A stretch of 64,000 bases of DNA from Glaciecola sp964195425 (GTDB lineage Bacteria; Pseudomonadota; Gammaproteobacteria; Enterobacterales; Alteromonadaceae). Below, piece by piece: positions 11,001-19,392 of the stretch. Location: assembly GCA_964195425.1 (NCBI GenBank), contig CAXMOM010000028.1, positions 1 to 64,000 on the forward strand, in the 5' to 3' direction. The number at the start of each line of letters is the position of its first letter. The first letter of the stretch is position 1. The notes under the pieces are model-generated. The model was not told where the DNA came from and did not search any database. It saw only the letters and a list, made by a program, of their open reading frames with translations. The translations under genes were made by a program, and so were the position numbers.

Positions 11001-11172
11001 CTGTTACGTTACGCAAATCTATACGCGGGTCTTCTAGCCGAGGCAAAGTATTAATGGCCGACATGCCGGCGACTAGAATGATAATAATACTTAGTGCTAA
11101 CAAGTGCCCTTTGCGGAAAAAAGCCGTGTACCATGGTCCGCTAATTTGATTGTTAGATGATGGCGAGGTCAT
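8017..11172 (-). CDS. RND-family efflux permease
   Basis: A 1051-residue resistance-nodulation-division inner-membrane pump of the AcrB/MexB superfamily. It has an N-terminal helix, two large periplasmic loops (about 50-340 and 560-860) and twelve predicted helices. The TM4 segment reads GLLIDNAIVITDEI with the proton-relay Asp, and the end of the first periplasmic half has the expected NKYTEARLGEL helix. It sits 3 bases after the adaptor gene, so the two are co-translated. No outer-membrane channel gene is adjacent, so a TolC supplied from elsewhere is inferred. Substrate unknown; the family includes both drug and solvent pumps. Expression is probably controlled by the divergent TetR protein. 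Confidence 0.95.
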   Translation of the reverse strand: MTSPSSNNQISGPWYTAFFRKGHLLALSIIIILVAGMSAINTLPRLEDPRIDLRNVTVLTSFPGASAERVEALVSDVLEDELRQLFEIKEIKSTSKAGFSSIFIELQDSIDNSSNQQVFSKIRDAIDDAAKRFPAGANPPILEDKRGATAFTVLLSISAKYPENTQLTQVGRMASELSDRIRNVGGTELVLIYGEPVEEITVVINPQQLALSGLSLQEVSQRIEQADPKLPAGVIRNPYKDMRLQVSQPLESTAVLAQIPLQTASGSYLRLQDIATIEKGPAMPFSEIALLDGERTIFIAARMQTSVRVDKWTQGVLSKLAQFNEEFGNSFTAEVVFEQNKYTEARLGELTSNLLLGSAVVMLVVLFFMGARASWIVGLALPLCASFAIFSLSFFNQQIHQMSIFGIIIAIGLLIDNAIVITDEIRLNLLDQSMTRLAVLQKSVNHLFSPLLASTLTTVLGFMPIFLLAGNIGDFIGPIAISVVMALIGSLAISLTIISALAARYLPRDADTSAPWYKRGYQLPQVSQAFRQLIGKAIKRPLLVLPVVVVICLMGFVLSQQLANVFFPSADRDQFEIYVILPEGSSIEHTYNTALEADAFIAQKQGIQQVTWMVGASTPSVYYNQVMSRDNASNFANAVITAESVALADKLIVDLQYELQDTLPQAKVVVRKFGQGPPIAAPLEVDIYGTDLAILDELGKQVRVAMTKIPGVTQSLVSIASGEPEIILDISENQSYLSQLSLSQIAQQLQVSLSGRTGGSILEGTEELNIRVRISEEKRSTLAQLDAMPLIAGQGQNKQVVGVGSLGTLSIKPSISGITRVDGERVNKIQAFLLPSIAAVSASEQLRDIIDSSISLPPGYRIKMAGDADEQQQALGQLATYLPVLLVLMITALILSFGSVRFAVVIGIVAVLSVGLGFFSLWLSGLPIGFNPLLGSAGLIGVAINGSIVVIAAIAANPEAMKGNAVAIVSETMSCSRHILSTTFTTVGGLIPLLLFSEGTFWPPLAVVLAGGVGFSIILSLVFTPVLVATLCRMRAKRQSAGKGQGSLQTS

Positions 11173-11175
11173 AGC

Positions 11176-12435
11176 TTAAGGCCCTTTTGATGCATTGGTT
11201 TGCGCGGGTTGTATGGTTTGCACGAATTGATTGTCAACCTCAACTACATTAGTGACAGTTTGCTGAGGCACTAAACGATGAATTCCCGACACAACCACCT
11301 GCTCGCCATCATTAACTGCGCCGCTAACATAGGCTTTAGTTTTATCGGCAAAGTCAATCGAGACTAAACGAGTCTGAATAATGTTGTTAGCGTCTACTAC
11401 ATACAGCGTCCAAAGGCCTCGCACACCGCTGGCAAGAGCGGAAATGGGCACCCAAGCACCGGAAGTTTGTTCCGCTATGTCGACAGTCAACGAGACTAAG
11501 TCACCAGACACCATCAGCGCTTTTTGCTGCGCACTTAAATCATTCGTGTTTATTGTGAACACAGCTTCTATAGTACGAGTGGCTTGACTACGCTGTTTGG
11601 CTACTGAGGTCACTTCTGCCATAAAGGTTTGTTCGTGCATAGCAAGTTGACGCATCTCCCCTACCGTCAAACCAAATGCGGTTTGCTCCGGCAGCCCTAA
11701 ACGCGCCTCTAATGTCTCTTCGGCTAAAATAGAGAACACAGCTTGGCCTGAGGTAACCACCGTTCCTGCGTCTAAATACTGACGTACTACTTGACCATCA
11801 AAAGGGGCAAGTAGTGAAGACTTAGCCAATTCAACTTTCAAACTATCAAGGCGAGCCTTTACTTCACTGGCCGCTGCGTTAGATGCATCTAACTGCGCTT
11901 GTACTTCATCTAGTCGCTGCTGAGGCTCTAGGTTCTTCTGCACTAACTGCATGACTCGCTGGGCAGAAAGATTAGCTAACTTGGCATTGGCATTAGCACT
12001 TACTAATGCACTTTTTAACTCGTTTTCACGCGCTTTTAGACGGGCTATGTCAAGCGTAGCCAATACCTGCCCTTTTATCACCGAAGCACCTTCAATGATC
12101 ACTACTTGATTGACGGTGCCGCTTAGCTCAAATCCAATATCTGATTGCTGTACCGATCCAATTTGCCCATACACTACTCGCGGTTTTGTGTAAGCTGTTT
12201 GCATCTTTATTGTAGAAACTTCTACTTTCGATTGCTGAATAACCAGCAACTTATCTTCTACTAATGCTAGCGCAGATTGATTACCTGAAAATACCATTAG
12301 CACAATTAATAGAAAGAAGCTCACTATGGTAATAGTGGCCAGTAACGCTTTATTAGGATTGACTAATGCACCGCCGGAAGATCCTGAATGACCAGTATTG
12401 TCTTGTTGAAGATTAGATTTAGTAGGCTCAAGCAT
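11176..12435 (-). CDS. RND efflux periplasmic adaptor (membrane fusion protein)
   Basis: Links the RND pump to an outer-membrane channel. The protein has one N-terminal membrane anchor (LLATITIVSFFLLIVLMVF) and a first lipoyl half (GSVQQSDIGFELSGTV). A coiled-coil hairpin follows (LKARENELKSALVSANANAK... QLDASNAAASEVKARL), then the second lipoyl half (SLLAPFDGQVVRQYLDAGT) and beta-barrel/membrane-proximal domains. An upstream in-frame ATG at 12498 would add 21 residues. I prefer the ATG at 12435 (MLEPTKSN) because CGGAAA lies about 7 bases before it, and the upstream extension would run towards the operator. First gene of the adaptor-permease operon. Confidence 0.93.
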   Translation of the reverse strand: MLEPTKSNLQQDNTGHSGSSGGALVNPNKALLATITIVSFFLLIVLMVFSGNQSALALVEDKLLVIQQSKVEVSTIKMQTAYTKPRVVYGQIGSVQQSDIGFELSGTVNQVVIIEGASVIKGQVLATLDIARLKARENELKSALVSANANAKLANLSAQRVMQLVQKNLEPQQRLDEVQAQLDASNAAASEVKARLDSLKVELAKSSLLAPFDGQVVRQYLDAGTVVTSGQAVFSILAEETLEARLGLPEQTAFGLTVGEMRQLAMHEQTFMAEVTSVAKQRSQATRTIEAVFTINTNDLSAQQKALMVSGDLVSLTVDIAEQTSGAWVPISALASGVRGLWTLYVVDANNIIQTRLVSIDFADKTKAYVSGAVNDGEQVVVSGIHRLVPQQTVTNVVEVDNQFVQTIQPAQTNASKGP

Positions 12436-12531
12436 ATATTTTTCCGAAAAGAGATTATCAAAACAAGTCATCCAATGATTATGTAAAAAGATGAACACTG
12501 CTCATTAAGATGTGCATATTAGAATAAATAT

Positions 12532-12551
12532 ACTGGACTGTACAGTCTAGT
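12532..12551. promoter_or_regulatory. Palindromic operator between tetR-type regulator and RND operon
   Basis: ACTGGACTGTACAGTCTAGT is a 20-base inverted repeat with one mismatched pair, sitting in the 178-base divergent gap 62 bases before the regulator start. Its form (GACTGTACAGTC core) is typical of operators of TetR-family repressors of RND pumps. The site and symmetry are seen directly; the assignment to the adjacent TetR protein is inferred from position. Confidence 0.75.
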
Positions 12552-12613
12552 AATGTTAAATTTTCGCAATAAATGTAAGTTAATGTAAACTTGCGTTCGG
12601 TAATTACTTAAAG

Positions 12614-13261
12614 ATGACTATGCCAAATACTATTAAACAACGCGCACCAGGGCGGCCTAAAAGCCTTGCTAAACGACAGCAAATACTAAGCTGCGCAAGC
12701 GAATTGCTGCTTTCGCTTGGGTATAACAATACGTCGATGGATGCCGTGGCCAAAGAAAGTGGCGTATCGAAACAAACCGTTTACTCGCATTTCAACAATA
12801 AAGACGCTTTATTCAATGCTGTTATTGAAAGTAAATGCGAAATGTACCAAGTAGAAGAAGCGAGCGTCTGCATAGAAGACCAGCCTTTACTAGAAATACT
12901 CGGTAGCATTGGTCTTTCATTTATTCGTTTGTTAAACGATGATAATGTAATTGCAATGTATAAGGTTGTTATTGGCGAATCGAAACAAGATTCCCGTGTT
13001 GCTCAACTATTTTACGACGCGGGCCCGCTACACAGCATAAAGTTGGTCTCTAAACTGCTAATGAATCATCCGCAAAGTAAGCTCAATGCGGAACAAGCAT
13101 ACGAGGCCTCATTAGATTTTTTCAATTTACTCAAAAGTGACTTTCACATGCGTGGAATTTTGCACTTACCCTATGAATTAACAGAAACAAAACAGCAAAC
13201 CTTGGCCCTTAGTGTTGCCAATAAAACAATGGCCATTTTGTCTATGATTAAAAGCCAATAG
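12614..13261 (+). CDS. TetR/AcrR-family transcriptional regulator
   Basis: A 215-residue repressor-type protein. The N-terminal helix-turn-helix has the usual layout: AKRQQILSCASELLLSLGY, then TSMDAVAKESGVSKQTVYSHF and NKDALFNAVI (about residues 17-68). The C-terminal ligand domain resembles the TetR_C class found with efflux pumps (LNDDNVIAMYKVVIGESKQ). A leading RAPGRPK patch is common in this subfamily. Transcribed divergently from the RND adaptor/permease genes, with the palindrome at 12532-12551 between them, so it most likely represses the pump and itself and is released by a pump substrate. Two starts (12614 and 12620) are possible and differ by two residues. Confidence 0.93.
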   Translation: MTMPNTIKQRAPGRPKSLAKRQQILSCASELLLSLGYNNTSMDAVAKESGVSKQTVYSHFNNKDALFNAVIESKCEMYQVEEASVCIEDQPLLEILGSIGLSFIRLLNDDNVIAMYKVVIGESKQDSRVAQLFYDAGPLHSIKLVSKLLMNHPQSKLNAEQAYEASLDFFNLLKSDFHMRGILHLPYELTETKQQTLALSVANKTMAILSMIKSQ

Positions 13262-13351
13262 AGCAAAGCAGGAGATAAAAAACTATAAAATTAGCTTCAC
13301 TTTTTACGTCACGACCTGATTATTTTGATACTTTGTTTTTTATAGTGTTTT

Positions 13352-13993
13352 TTACAAAAAGTTAATTTTAAGTATTTTTTGCATATAGCTAGTTAGTTGA
13401 TTTACATCTAAATCTTTAGCTTTTTGCAACTCCTTATATATTTGAATTTGGTCAAACTCACTACGTTGTTGACCAAGCTTCATTTGAGCATCCCAACGAG
13501 AGACTTTAATTTTAAACCCGACAATTCCGGCTGAAAGCTTGTCGATATATCTCGCTGGCATAGTTTCTTTGTTGAGAAGTAAAGAAGGCTCAAAAGTCTT
13601 GGTCAGTTCATTAAGGTTATCTAATAATTCTGATTTGTCTAATAACTGAACCTCTCCATATCCGTGCACCGCGGTATAATTCCACGTCGGCACATTTGGC
13701 GGGTTGGTATACCAAGTAGGTGAAATATATGCATGAGGACCGCTAAAGATAACCATGACCTGCTGGTTTTCAAGCGTTCGCCACTGCGGATTCGCTTTTG
13801 CCAAATGCGCATATAAAACACCATTTTTGCCTTGATTTGTCTGCAGTACAAAGGGAATATGTGTGCCAGACAAGGAAAAATCCTTTTCCAGTTGCTTAGC
13901 GCTATTAGACACAAGTATGCCGAAACTATGGTCTCGAATAAAGTCGTGTATCTCCTTTATATCATCTACTCTGTTAGATTTTGGTACAAACAT
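13352..13993 (-). CDS. PaiB-like FMN-binding protein
   Basis: Member of the FMN-binding split-barrel PaiB family (negative transcriptional regulators/flavoproteins). Seen in order: MFVPKSN start, THIPFVLQ, a barrel segment LYAHLAKANPQWR, the strongly conserved FSGPHAYISPTWY, PTWNYTAVHGYGEVQ and the IVGFKIKVSRWDAQMKLGQ C-terminal signature. Start set at 13993 (MFVPKS) because AAGGA stands 8 bases before it; a longer frame begins at 14023. It follows the GNAT gene by about 30 bases in the same direction, and both face away from the MocR-type regulator, which suggests joint control. PaiB partners with a GNAT (PaiA) in Bacillus, which makes the pairing here notable. Confidence 0.88.
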   Translation of the reverse strand: MFVPKSNRVDDIKEIHDFIRDHSFGILVSNSAKQLEKDFSLSGTHIPFVLQTNQGKNGVLYAHLAKANPQWRTLENQQVMVIFSGPHAYISPTWYTNPPNVPTWNYTAVHGYGEVQLLDKSELLDNLNELTKTFEPSLLLNKETMPARYIDKLSAGIVGFKIKVSRWDAQMKLGQQRSEFDQIQIYKELQKAKDLDVNQLTSYMQKILKINFL

Positions 13994-14023
13994 ATTGCTA
14001 TCCTTCTTGGTGTTTTCCCCCAC

Positions 14024-14626
14024 TTAAAATTGGGCGATGATTTTTTGTTTCAATTGAAGTTTAACAGCAGGCCACTCAGATTTTATAATACTGAAAAATG
14101 CGCTACTTCTAATGTTTCCGTTGTGCTGAATTCTACAGTTTCTTTGGGTGCCTTCATAGGCCGCGCCAATACCCAAAATAGCGTTTCTCGAGTTAGTGTT
14201 TTTGTCATTGGTGATAAAGGCGACTCTGTTTACGTTTAAGGTCTCAAATGCGTGCGCTAGTAATAGATATTTACACCTTCTATTTACATGGGATTTTTGC
14301 GCGACGGGCGTTAAAAAGGTAAATCCTATTTCCAGTACCTTATGGTCTAATGCGATATTCAAAAAGCTTGTGGAACCAACAACGCTATTGCTTGTTTTGT
14401 CGAGAATAACAAAAGGGATCAAATCGCCTTCTTGTGCTGTAGACAAGCACCAATTAACCCACAATTTTGTAGATTCTAGAGTTAAGCAATACGGCTCGCT
14501 AGTCCATTGCCATATTTCGGGATATTGGCCCGCTTGAAACAAGTCATCTACATGCATTAATCTCATTGGGGTGAGGCGAACAAAGTCGTCTTCAAGCCTT
14601 ACTGGGTGGATCTTTAAATGGGACAT
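14024..14626 (-). CDS. GNAT-family N-acetyltransferase (RimJ/RimL-like)
   Basis: About 200 residues with the RimJ/RimL acetyltransferase pattern: LTPMRLMHVDDLF, IPFVILDKTSNSVVGSTSFLNI, the LEIGFTFLTPVAQ strand, KYLLLAHAFETLNVNRVAF, and the NTNSRNAILGIGAAYEGTQR acetyl-CoA-binding/C-terminal segment ending with SSAFFSIIKSEWPAVK. The substrate (protein N-terminus or a small amine) cannot be read. A GTG at 14644 would add six residues; I prefer the ATG at 14626 because CCGGAA lies about 7 bases upstream of it. Immediately followed by the PaiB-like gene, with a MocR-type regulator diverging 112 bases away. Confidence 0.9.
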   Translation of the reverse strand: MSHLKIHPVRLEDDFVRLTPMRLMHVDDLFQAGQYPEIWQWTSEPYCLTLESTKLWVNWCLSTAQEGDLIPFVILDKTSNSVVGSTSFLNIALDHKVLEIGFTFLTPVAQKSHVNRRCKYLLLAHAFETLNVNRVAFITNDKNTNSRNAILGIGAAYEGTQRNCRIQHNGNIRSSAFFSIIKSEWPAVKLQLKQKIIAQF

Positions 14627-14737
14627 CGCTTTATTCCGGTTCACAATTGTATGAATAAGTCAGGGCTTTAATAATAAAGATTATTGGTCTAATATAAACA
14701 ACCAAAACGAATTTAGTGACTATACCAGAAGCTGCTA

Positions 14738-16210
14738 ATGAAGATATTTAACCTAAATAGTGCAAATCTAGATTTGCCCAAATATTTACAGCTTGCACAG
14801 CTTATCCAAACCGCCATTCGGAGCGGAAAGCTTATTGCAGGTGATGCCTTGCCATCGGCCATTTCATTGGCTAGCGATTTACATATTAACCGACATACGG
14901 TAATGCGCTCGTTTGCAGAATTAATTGCTCAAGGATGGGTTGAATCAGTTCAACGTGTAGGGTACAGAGTTGCTGAGCACATTCCACTTGATCATTTATC
15001 AGTTGGCAAAACTACCGCTATATATGGAGGTCAGATTGCTGAAAGGCTAGCTTTTAGAATTGTTAGGCAGGGCAGCAGAATGAGTAAACATACTGCCGAT
15101 TCATACCAATATAACTTAGCCGGTGGCCAACCAGATCTTTCACTATTTCCCTTTGATGAATTCAAAAGTTATATGTCTGATGCCTTATCACGCCCTAACG
15201 TAAAAGAATTTGGGTATGGCGATACGACCGGTAACAGGGAGCTTAGAGAGCAAGTAGGTATTTACTTACGAAAATCCAGAGGTATTACTGACCGAGAAAT
15301 TGTTATCACAAATGGCTCTCAAGAAGCAATGTATATAGTTGCCCAATTGTTACTACAACAGGGTGACAACGTGGCCGCTGAAACCATGGGGTACCCACCG
15401 GCGTTTAGCGCTTTTAAAGCAGCCGGTGCAGGTATAGTAGCAATAGAGCAAGATGAGTTTGGCATTATTCCTCAAAGCTTAGAAATGCAAATTACAAAGC
15501 ATAATATTCGCTTAATATACCTAACACCACTGCACCAATACCCTACTACGGTTACCTTATCGCTGAGCCGTAGAATTCAAATTTACAAGCTAGCATCAAT
15601 GCATAATATTCCTATCATTGAAGACGATTACGACCACGAGTTTCACTACAAATGCCAACCATTGCCACCAATGGCGGTAGAAGATCCAAAACAACTTGTT
15701 ATTTATGTGTCAACATTATCAAAAATCATGTTCCCCGGCGCTCGCATTGGCATAATGGCGATTAGTAAAAATTTAGCGACATACGTGGCTGAATATCGGC
15801 TACTCATTAATCACAAAAGTAACGTGCTAATGCAAAACGCACTTTCCAATTGGATGAAGTCAGGCGGTTTTGAGCGACACATACGTAAAGTTACCCGCAG
15901 AAATGAACAGCGCAGAGACAGTGCACTTGCTTATATTAGCAAACAGGGCTGTTTTGAATGCGCTATTCCCGATGGAGGTATGGCGCTTTGGCTGAGTATT
16001 CGCGACGCAAACGTAAGCGCAAGCGAATTAGCCCTGTTAGCGAGAGAACAAGGCGTCTATATTCAACACGAAACTGATTTTCATGTCGATACAACAAACA
16101 CACAAGATCAACATTTGCGCATTGGCTTTGCCGGCATGCACGAAGAAAAACTCGAACAAGCCTTAACGATATTGGGTGACTTAGTGCAAAGGCTAAAAAG
16201 CCACAGTTGA
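14738..16210 (+). CDS. MocR/PdxR-family regulator (GntR HTH fused to aminotransferase domain)
   Basis: The 490-residue protein has an N-terminal winged helix (PKYLQLAQLIQTAIRSGKL, LPSAISLASDLHINRHTVMRSF, about residues 14-75) and a linker. A type-I aminotransferase fold follows. Its PLP-binding Lys lies in YVSTLSKIMFPGARIG, and the domain also has EDDYDHEFHY and NGSQEAMYIVAQLL. Such proteins sense PLP or an amino compound and usually control a divergent target gene; here the target would be the GNAT/PaiB pair. Full family length; no truncation. A terminator follows at 16234-16267. Confidence 0.93.
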   Translation: MKIFNLNSANLDLPKYLQLAQLIQTAIRSGKLIAGDALPSAISLASDLHINRHTVMRSFAELIAQGWVESVQRVGYRVAEHIPLDHLSVGKTTAIYGGQIAERLAFRIVRQGSRMSKHTADSYQYNLAGGQPDLSLFPFDEFKSYMSDALSRPNVKEFGYGDTTGNRELREQVGIYLRKSRGITDREIVITNGSQEAMYIVAQLLLQQGDNVAAETMGYPPAFSAFKAAGAGIVAIEQDEFGIIPQSLEMQITKHNIRLIYLTPLHQYPTTVTLSLSRRIQIYKLASMHNIPIIEDDYDHEFHYKCQPLPPMAVEDPKQLVIYVSTLSKIMFPGARIGIMAISKNLATYVAEYRLLINHKSNVLMQNALSNWMKSGGFERHIRKVTRRNEQRRDSALAYISKQGCFECAIPDGGMALWLSIRDANVSASELALLAREQGVYIQHETDFHVDTTNTQDQHLRIGFAGMHEEKLEQALTILGDLVQRLKSHS

Positions 16211-16233
16211 ATGTATCGCTGCTATTGATGCCA

Positions 16234-16267
16234 AAAAAATGGAGACACCATAGTATCTCCATTTTTA
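16234..16267. terminator. Rho-independent terminator (bidirectional)
   Basis: An 11-base perfect stem AAAAATGGAGA/TCTCCATTTTT around a 10-base loop, 24 bases after the MocR-type gene stop, with an A tract on one side and a T tract on the other. It can serve the rightward regulator and anything arriving from the right. Confidence 0.85.
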
Positions 16268-16280
16268 AAAGCTTGATTGA

Positions 16281-16904
16281 TTAGTCAGGTGTATCATTTA
16301 CAATCCCAGAGACACATCCAGCTATAGGATAATCGCTACCTGAACCTATATTTGCATAGCCGCGACGTGGATTGTAGGATCTTCCAAAATCGGTAATCAG
16401 AGGCGATGTATAAGCGTCATTAAAAAGTCTATTGGGATCACTATCTTGCCCGTCCCAATTAGTACACCAAACTCCTGTCGCTTGCTCTAACGAAATGTAA
16501 ACCGTACTGTGTGCATCAACCGTAGAATATAATGGCGCAATATCAGTATCGCTGGCATTTAATAATCGAGTTGCAGACTCAGTAAAACCACCTATACCGC
16601 CTAAACCATTAATAGTGATTGTGCGTTTAGCGCCCAATGCCTCAAGCGGCAATGCCCTCAGCCGGATTTGGGCCTGATAGTTGCGCCATAATATTTTCTT
16701 GGGTAACACGATTCAGCAAAGCGTTGACGGTGATGAAATCACCCGCTAAGCCCGTTTGTGTTAATCCGATAACCGATTTCAACAGTAAAGATACATTTGC
16801 TCGCGCCTGTTTTTTGCATCGCTTGCGGCCATTATTGCATTGATGAGTAATTGGATTAGCACTGAATCATCGAATGGGGATCGCGCAAGCTTCGCTATAC
16901 TCAC
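16281..16904 (-). pseudogene. Frameshifted remnant of an unrecognised gene
   Basis: Three successive minus-strand frames make one protein-like reading. A first part starts at a GTG near 16904 (SIAKLARSPFDDSVLIQLL, then INAIMAASDAKNRREQ). A second part is in another frame (SVIGLTQTGLAGDFITVNA, then LLNRVTQENIMAQLSGPN) and stops at 16642. The third frame runs to the 16281 stop (LGAKRTITINGLGG, SDTDIAPLYSTVDAHSTVYI, WCTNWDGQDSDPNRLF, NPRRGYANIGSGSDYPIAGC). Only the last frame, 16281-16709, is open at length, and its first 20 or so residues appear to be out-of-frame. I do not recognise the family. At least two frameshifts make a functional product doubtful. Confidence 0.5.
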
Positions 16905-16945
16905 GTAATATTATGATAATTGAGTCTATTAGATATTCAATATGA

Positions 16946-17659
16946 TTACTCATCAACTATTACGGTACCCCCTACACCGTCAATGCTAACGCCGCCAGAG
17001 CCTAAATTGATTATTTCTAAGTGGCCTGCGCCATCAACATTGATACCGCCGGCGCTATCATCAATGGTGACTTTCCCTTGTGTATTGTTAACCGTCACAC
17101 TACCTGCCCTGTCTTCAATATCTACATTTCCGGTGGCATTTTTTATCGTTAAACTGCCAGAACCATCAATAATTTGAATATTGTTTCCACCGTCAATTTT
17201 TAAGCTGCCAGAACCATCTTCAATCTCAATATTATTCGTTAGACCTTTAATATCTATGGAGCCCGAACCATCATCTAATTGCAATGCCAAGTCAGCTGGC
17301 ATTTTTACAATTAAGTCAATTCGTGGGCTATTTCCGCCAATATGCCAAGAATTGCCAGAACGACTTGAAGCATCAGCCACTAATTTTGCTTTGCTGCCAG
17401 AACGGACTAGCGTTAGCGTGAAGTCGCTTTCATCAATAGTATAAACGTTAGCGTCGACTGTTATTTTGCTAATACCCTGCTCGCCAATAATTTTTAATGA
17501 GCCTGCGCCTGTTTCAGCGTTCAGTACATTAATATTTGTAATGTCTAATTCTAAGATTTTTTCGTGGTGCTGGTTCGCATTTCCTGGTCCGCCACCAACA
17601 TGAACAATACAGCCAGAGAGCATTAAAGCGGCTATGATAGGAGTGAGCACTTTTAACAT
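16946..17659 (-). CDS. DUF4097-like repeat lipoprotein
   Basis: A 237-residue lipoprotein: signal peptide MLKVLTPIIAALMLSGC with lipobox LSGC. A mature region follows in which short repeats of about 20 residues recur (DGSGSIDIKG, DGSGSLKIDG, DGSGSLTIKN, DRAGSVTVNN, DSAGGINVDG, LGSGGVSIDG) from about residue 130 on. This pattern is that of DUF4097/putative-adhesin beta-helix or beta-solenoid proteins that sit at the cell envelope. Function not established for the family. No operon partner; the flanking genes are remnants or unknown. Confidence 0.8.
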   Translation of the reverse strand: MLKVLTPIIAALMLSGCIVHVGGGPGNANQHHEKILELDITNINVLNAETGAGSLKIIGEQGISKITVDANVYTIDESDFTLTLVRSGSKAKLVADASSRSGNSWHIGGNSPRIDLIVKMPADLALQLDDGSGSIDIKGLTNNIEIEDGSGSLKIDGGNNIQIIDGSGSLTIKNATGNVDIEDRAGSVTVNNTQGKVTIDDSAGGINVDGAGHLEIINLGSGGVSIDGVGGTVIVDE

Positions 17660-18157
17660 GTTTGAATTCCTGTAATTTTTTTCGTTTAGATTTATCTTTG
17701 AATTTTATTTGCACACAGCATGCCAATCATTAACACTATGATTTAATTGGACTTTTAAAAATAGGGAAATTATTTTTTAGCTAAACTTTCAATTTACTGG
17801 TTAAAAAGCCTATAAATTTGTAAGTTTGACGCTTAACTAAGGTTTCTTTTTAGAGCCTTAGATCGGCGTAGCTGCCATGAGTATGTTGTTAGAAATACTA
17901 TGCCGACTTCTATTCTGTATAGACGCTTTTCGGATAAGCCCAACATGACAACAAAAAAATGGTCAATGTCTCGTTTCTTAACTATTGATGTAGTAAGTAA
18001 GCTCAAAAGCACTGAGCGCTATCTAGAGGAAAAGACAATGTGGATATTGGCTACAATTGCATGGTCATAATCGTTAGCGCCAGCAGTTATTACTGCGTTA
18101 TGGGAACTGAGTCAGAAGGATCCGATCGTCTACCTTACCCTAACGACGTCGAAGTTA
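17660..18157. other. Intergenic region, no supported gene
   Basis: AT-rich leader of the DUF4097-like gene at the left, then sequence without a convincing frame. A 41-codon rightward frame at 17945-18070 was considered and not accepted. Confidence 0.4.
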
Positions 18158-18580
18158 TCATACTCGCGGAATCGGTGGGCTAGGGTAAGGCGTGTCATGG
18201 CGAGCTGCTGAAATCGCGGTCAAAGACATACCAGCAAGCGTTGTAACATAGCCACATATTCCCAAAACATACTCCAAGGTGTCTTGACCGCGATCAAGTG
18301 CTTGATGGCCACCTCGCAGCGTTTCAACAACACCACCTACGATTCCACCACTTGCACCTGCGCTGTCAACCACCCCAACGTTCATTAGATCATCCAATTG
18401 ATCCAGTAGTTTCACACCTGCCGCAGATAGCAGCGTGGTCACCACATTCAAGGTCCTCCTGATACGTCTTCGCGCAACAGTGGATGAGGTCTCGCCCATG
18501 CTAGGCAAAACAGGCATATTCTCTTTGGCCAGACGCACAAATGTCGTCCTCGGTACTGGCGCATTATCGCTTAAGGACAT
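18158..18580 (-). CDS. Hypothetical protein with glycine-rich hydrophobic segments
   Basis: A 140-residue frame with a good ribosome-binding site (CAGGTGA about 6 bases before ATG). The N-terminal third is basic (ARRRIRRTL, about residues 36-44). A Gly/Val-rich stretch, GASGGIVGGVVETLRGG, and a second hydrophobic helix, YVLGICGYVTTLAGMSL, follow, with a Pro-rich C-terminus. No family recognised. Codon use and higher GC differ from neighbours, and the gene stands alone among broken genes, so it may be a recent arrival or a fragment. The glycine-zipper look recalls small membrane-active proteins, but that is only an impression. Confidence 0.45.
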   Translation of the reverse strand: MSLSDNAPVPRTTFVRLAKENMPVLPSMGETSSTVARRRIRRTLNVVTTLLSAAGVKLLDQLDDLMNVGVVDSAGASGGIVGGVVETLRGGHQALDRGQDTLEYVLGICGYVTTLAGMSLTAISAARHDTPYPSPPIPRV

Positions 18581-18794
18581 AAATTCACCTGTAAAATATC
18601 GTATTGAATAAATGGTTGCTTGGCCTAAGTTTAGGTTAACTTATCGAAATAGCTAACCGCAGTATTAGAAGTTTTGCATGAGCTAAAATCAACGGGTCAG
18701 GTTCGCTGAATAGAAGCCTATATATGTACCTGTAATTGCTAACACGGTGTCTGCTATAGTGTTCGAAATTCAAACTCGGAAACAAAAAAACTAT

Positions 18795-19357
18795 ATGAAT
18801 CAATTTGAATATCTGATTCAGTTTGTAGGAATTATTTATGCTTTAAGTGCCACTGATTTACTGGTTAGCGTGCATAGATTAATAATTGAAAGAAAAAATT
18901 TACCTTTCATTTGGTCCCGATTATTTGGGGGATAGAAGCATTCTTACTCATAATAAGCGGTTGGTGGGGATTCTTGGAGCTCAACAATAGCATTGTGTTA
19001 GAAAATGCAGGGCCATTGTTTTTATTAAGTCTATTGCTTCTTGTACTGTTCTTAATTGCTTCATTGTCATTACCACATAAGGTGAACAAACCTCTGCGGC
19101 TTTGGGACTACTTCAACGCCCACAAAATCCTTTTTTACTTTTGTCATATGGCGTATTTTTTACTCATACCAATAGTGTTGGGAAGCTTTGCTGACGAAGT
19201 AAATATCATTCAAACACTTAATCTATTAGGATTGACATTTGTGCTTTTCTGCTTAATGTGGCTAAAGCAAAGGGTTGGCATTTGGCAGTTAGCTTGTTTT
19301 TTATGGTGGCATTATTGGGGTCAATTTTTAGTCAATCGATACAATTGCAGTGATTAG
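18795..19357 (+). pseudogene. Multi-helix membrane protein broken by a frameshift
   Basis: The first frame begins MNQFEYLIQFVGIIYALS (ATG at 18795) and ends at a stop near 18935. The second frame, open from about 18911, continues with IIWGIEAFLLIISGWWGFL and three or four more hydrophobic helices to 19357. Restoring one G in the run at about 18911-18913 would join them as LPFIWVPIIWGIEAF, a smooth continuous helix, so a one-base deletion (or a sequencing error) is the likely cause. The intact product would be about 187 residues with five or so membrane segments. Function unknown. Confidence 0.7.
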
Positions 19358-19392
19358 ATTGTCAATAGATCTGGGTATAATTAAAAAGTTTA

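Noticed and set aside
17945..18070. A 41-codon rightward frame after an AT-rich stretch
   Set aside because: No good ribosome-binding site, no family, and it lies in a decayed zone; length is within chance.
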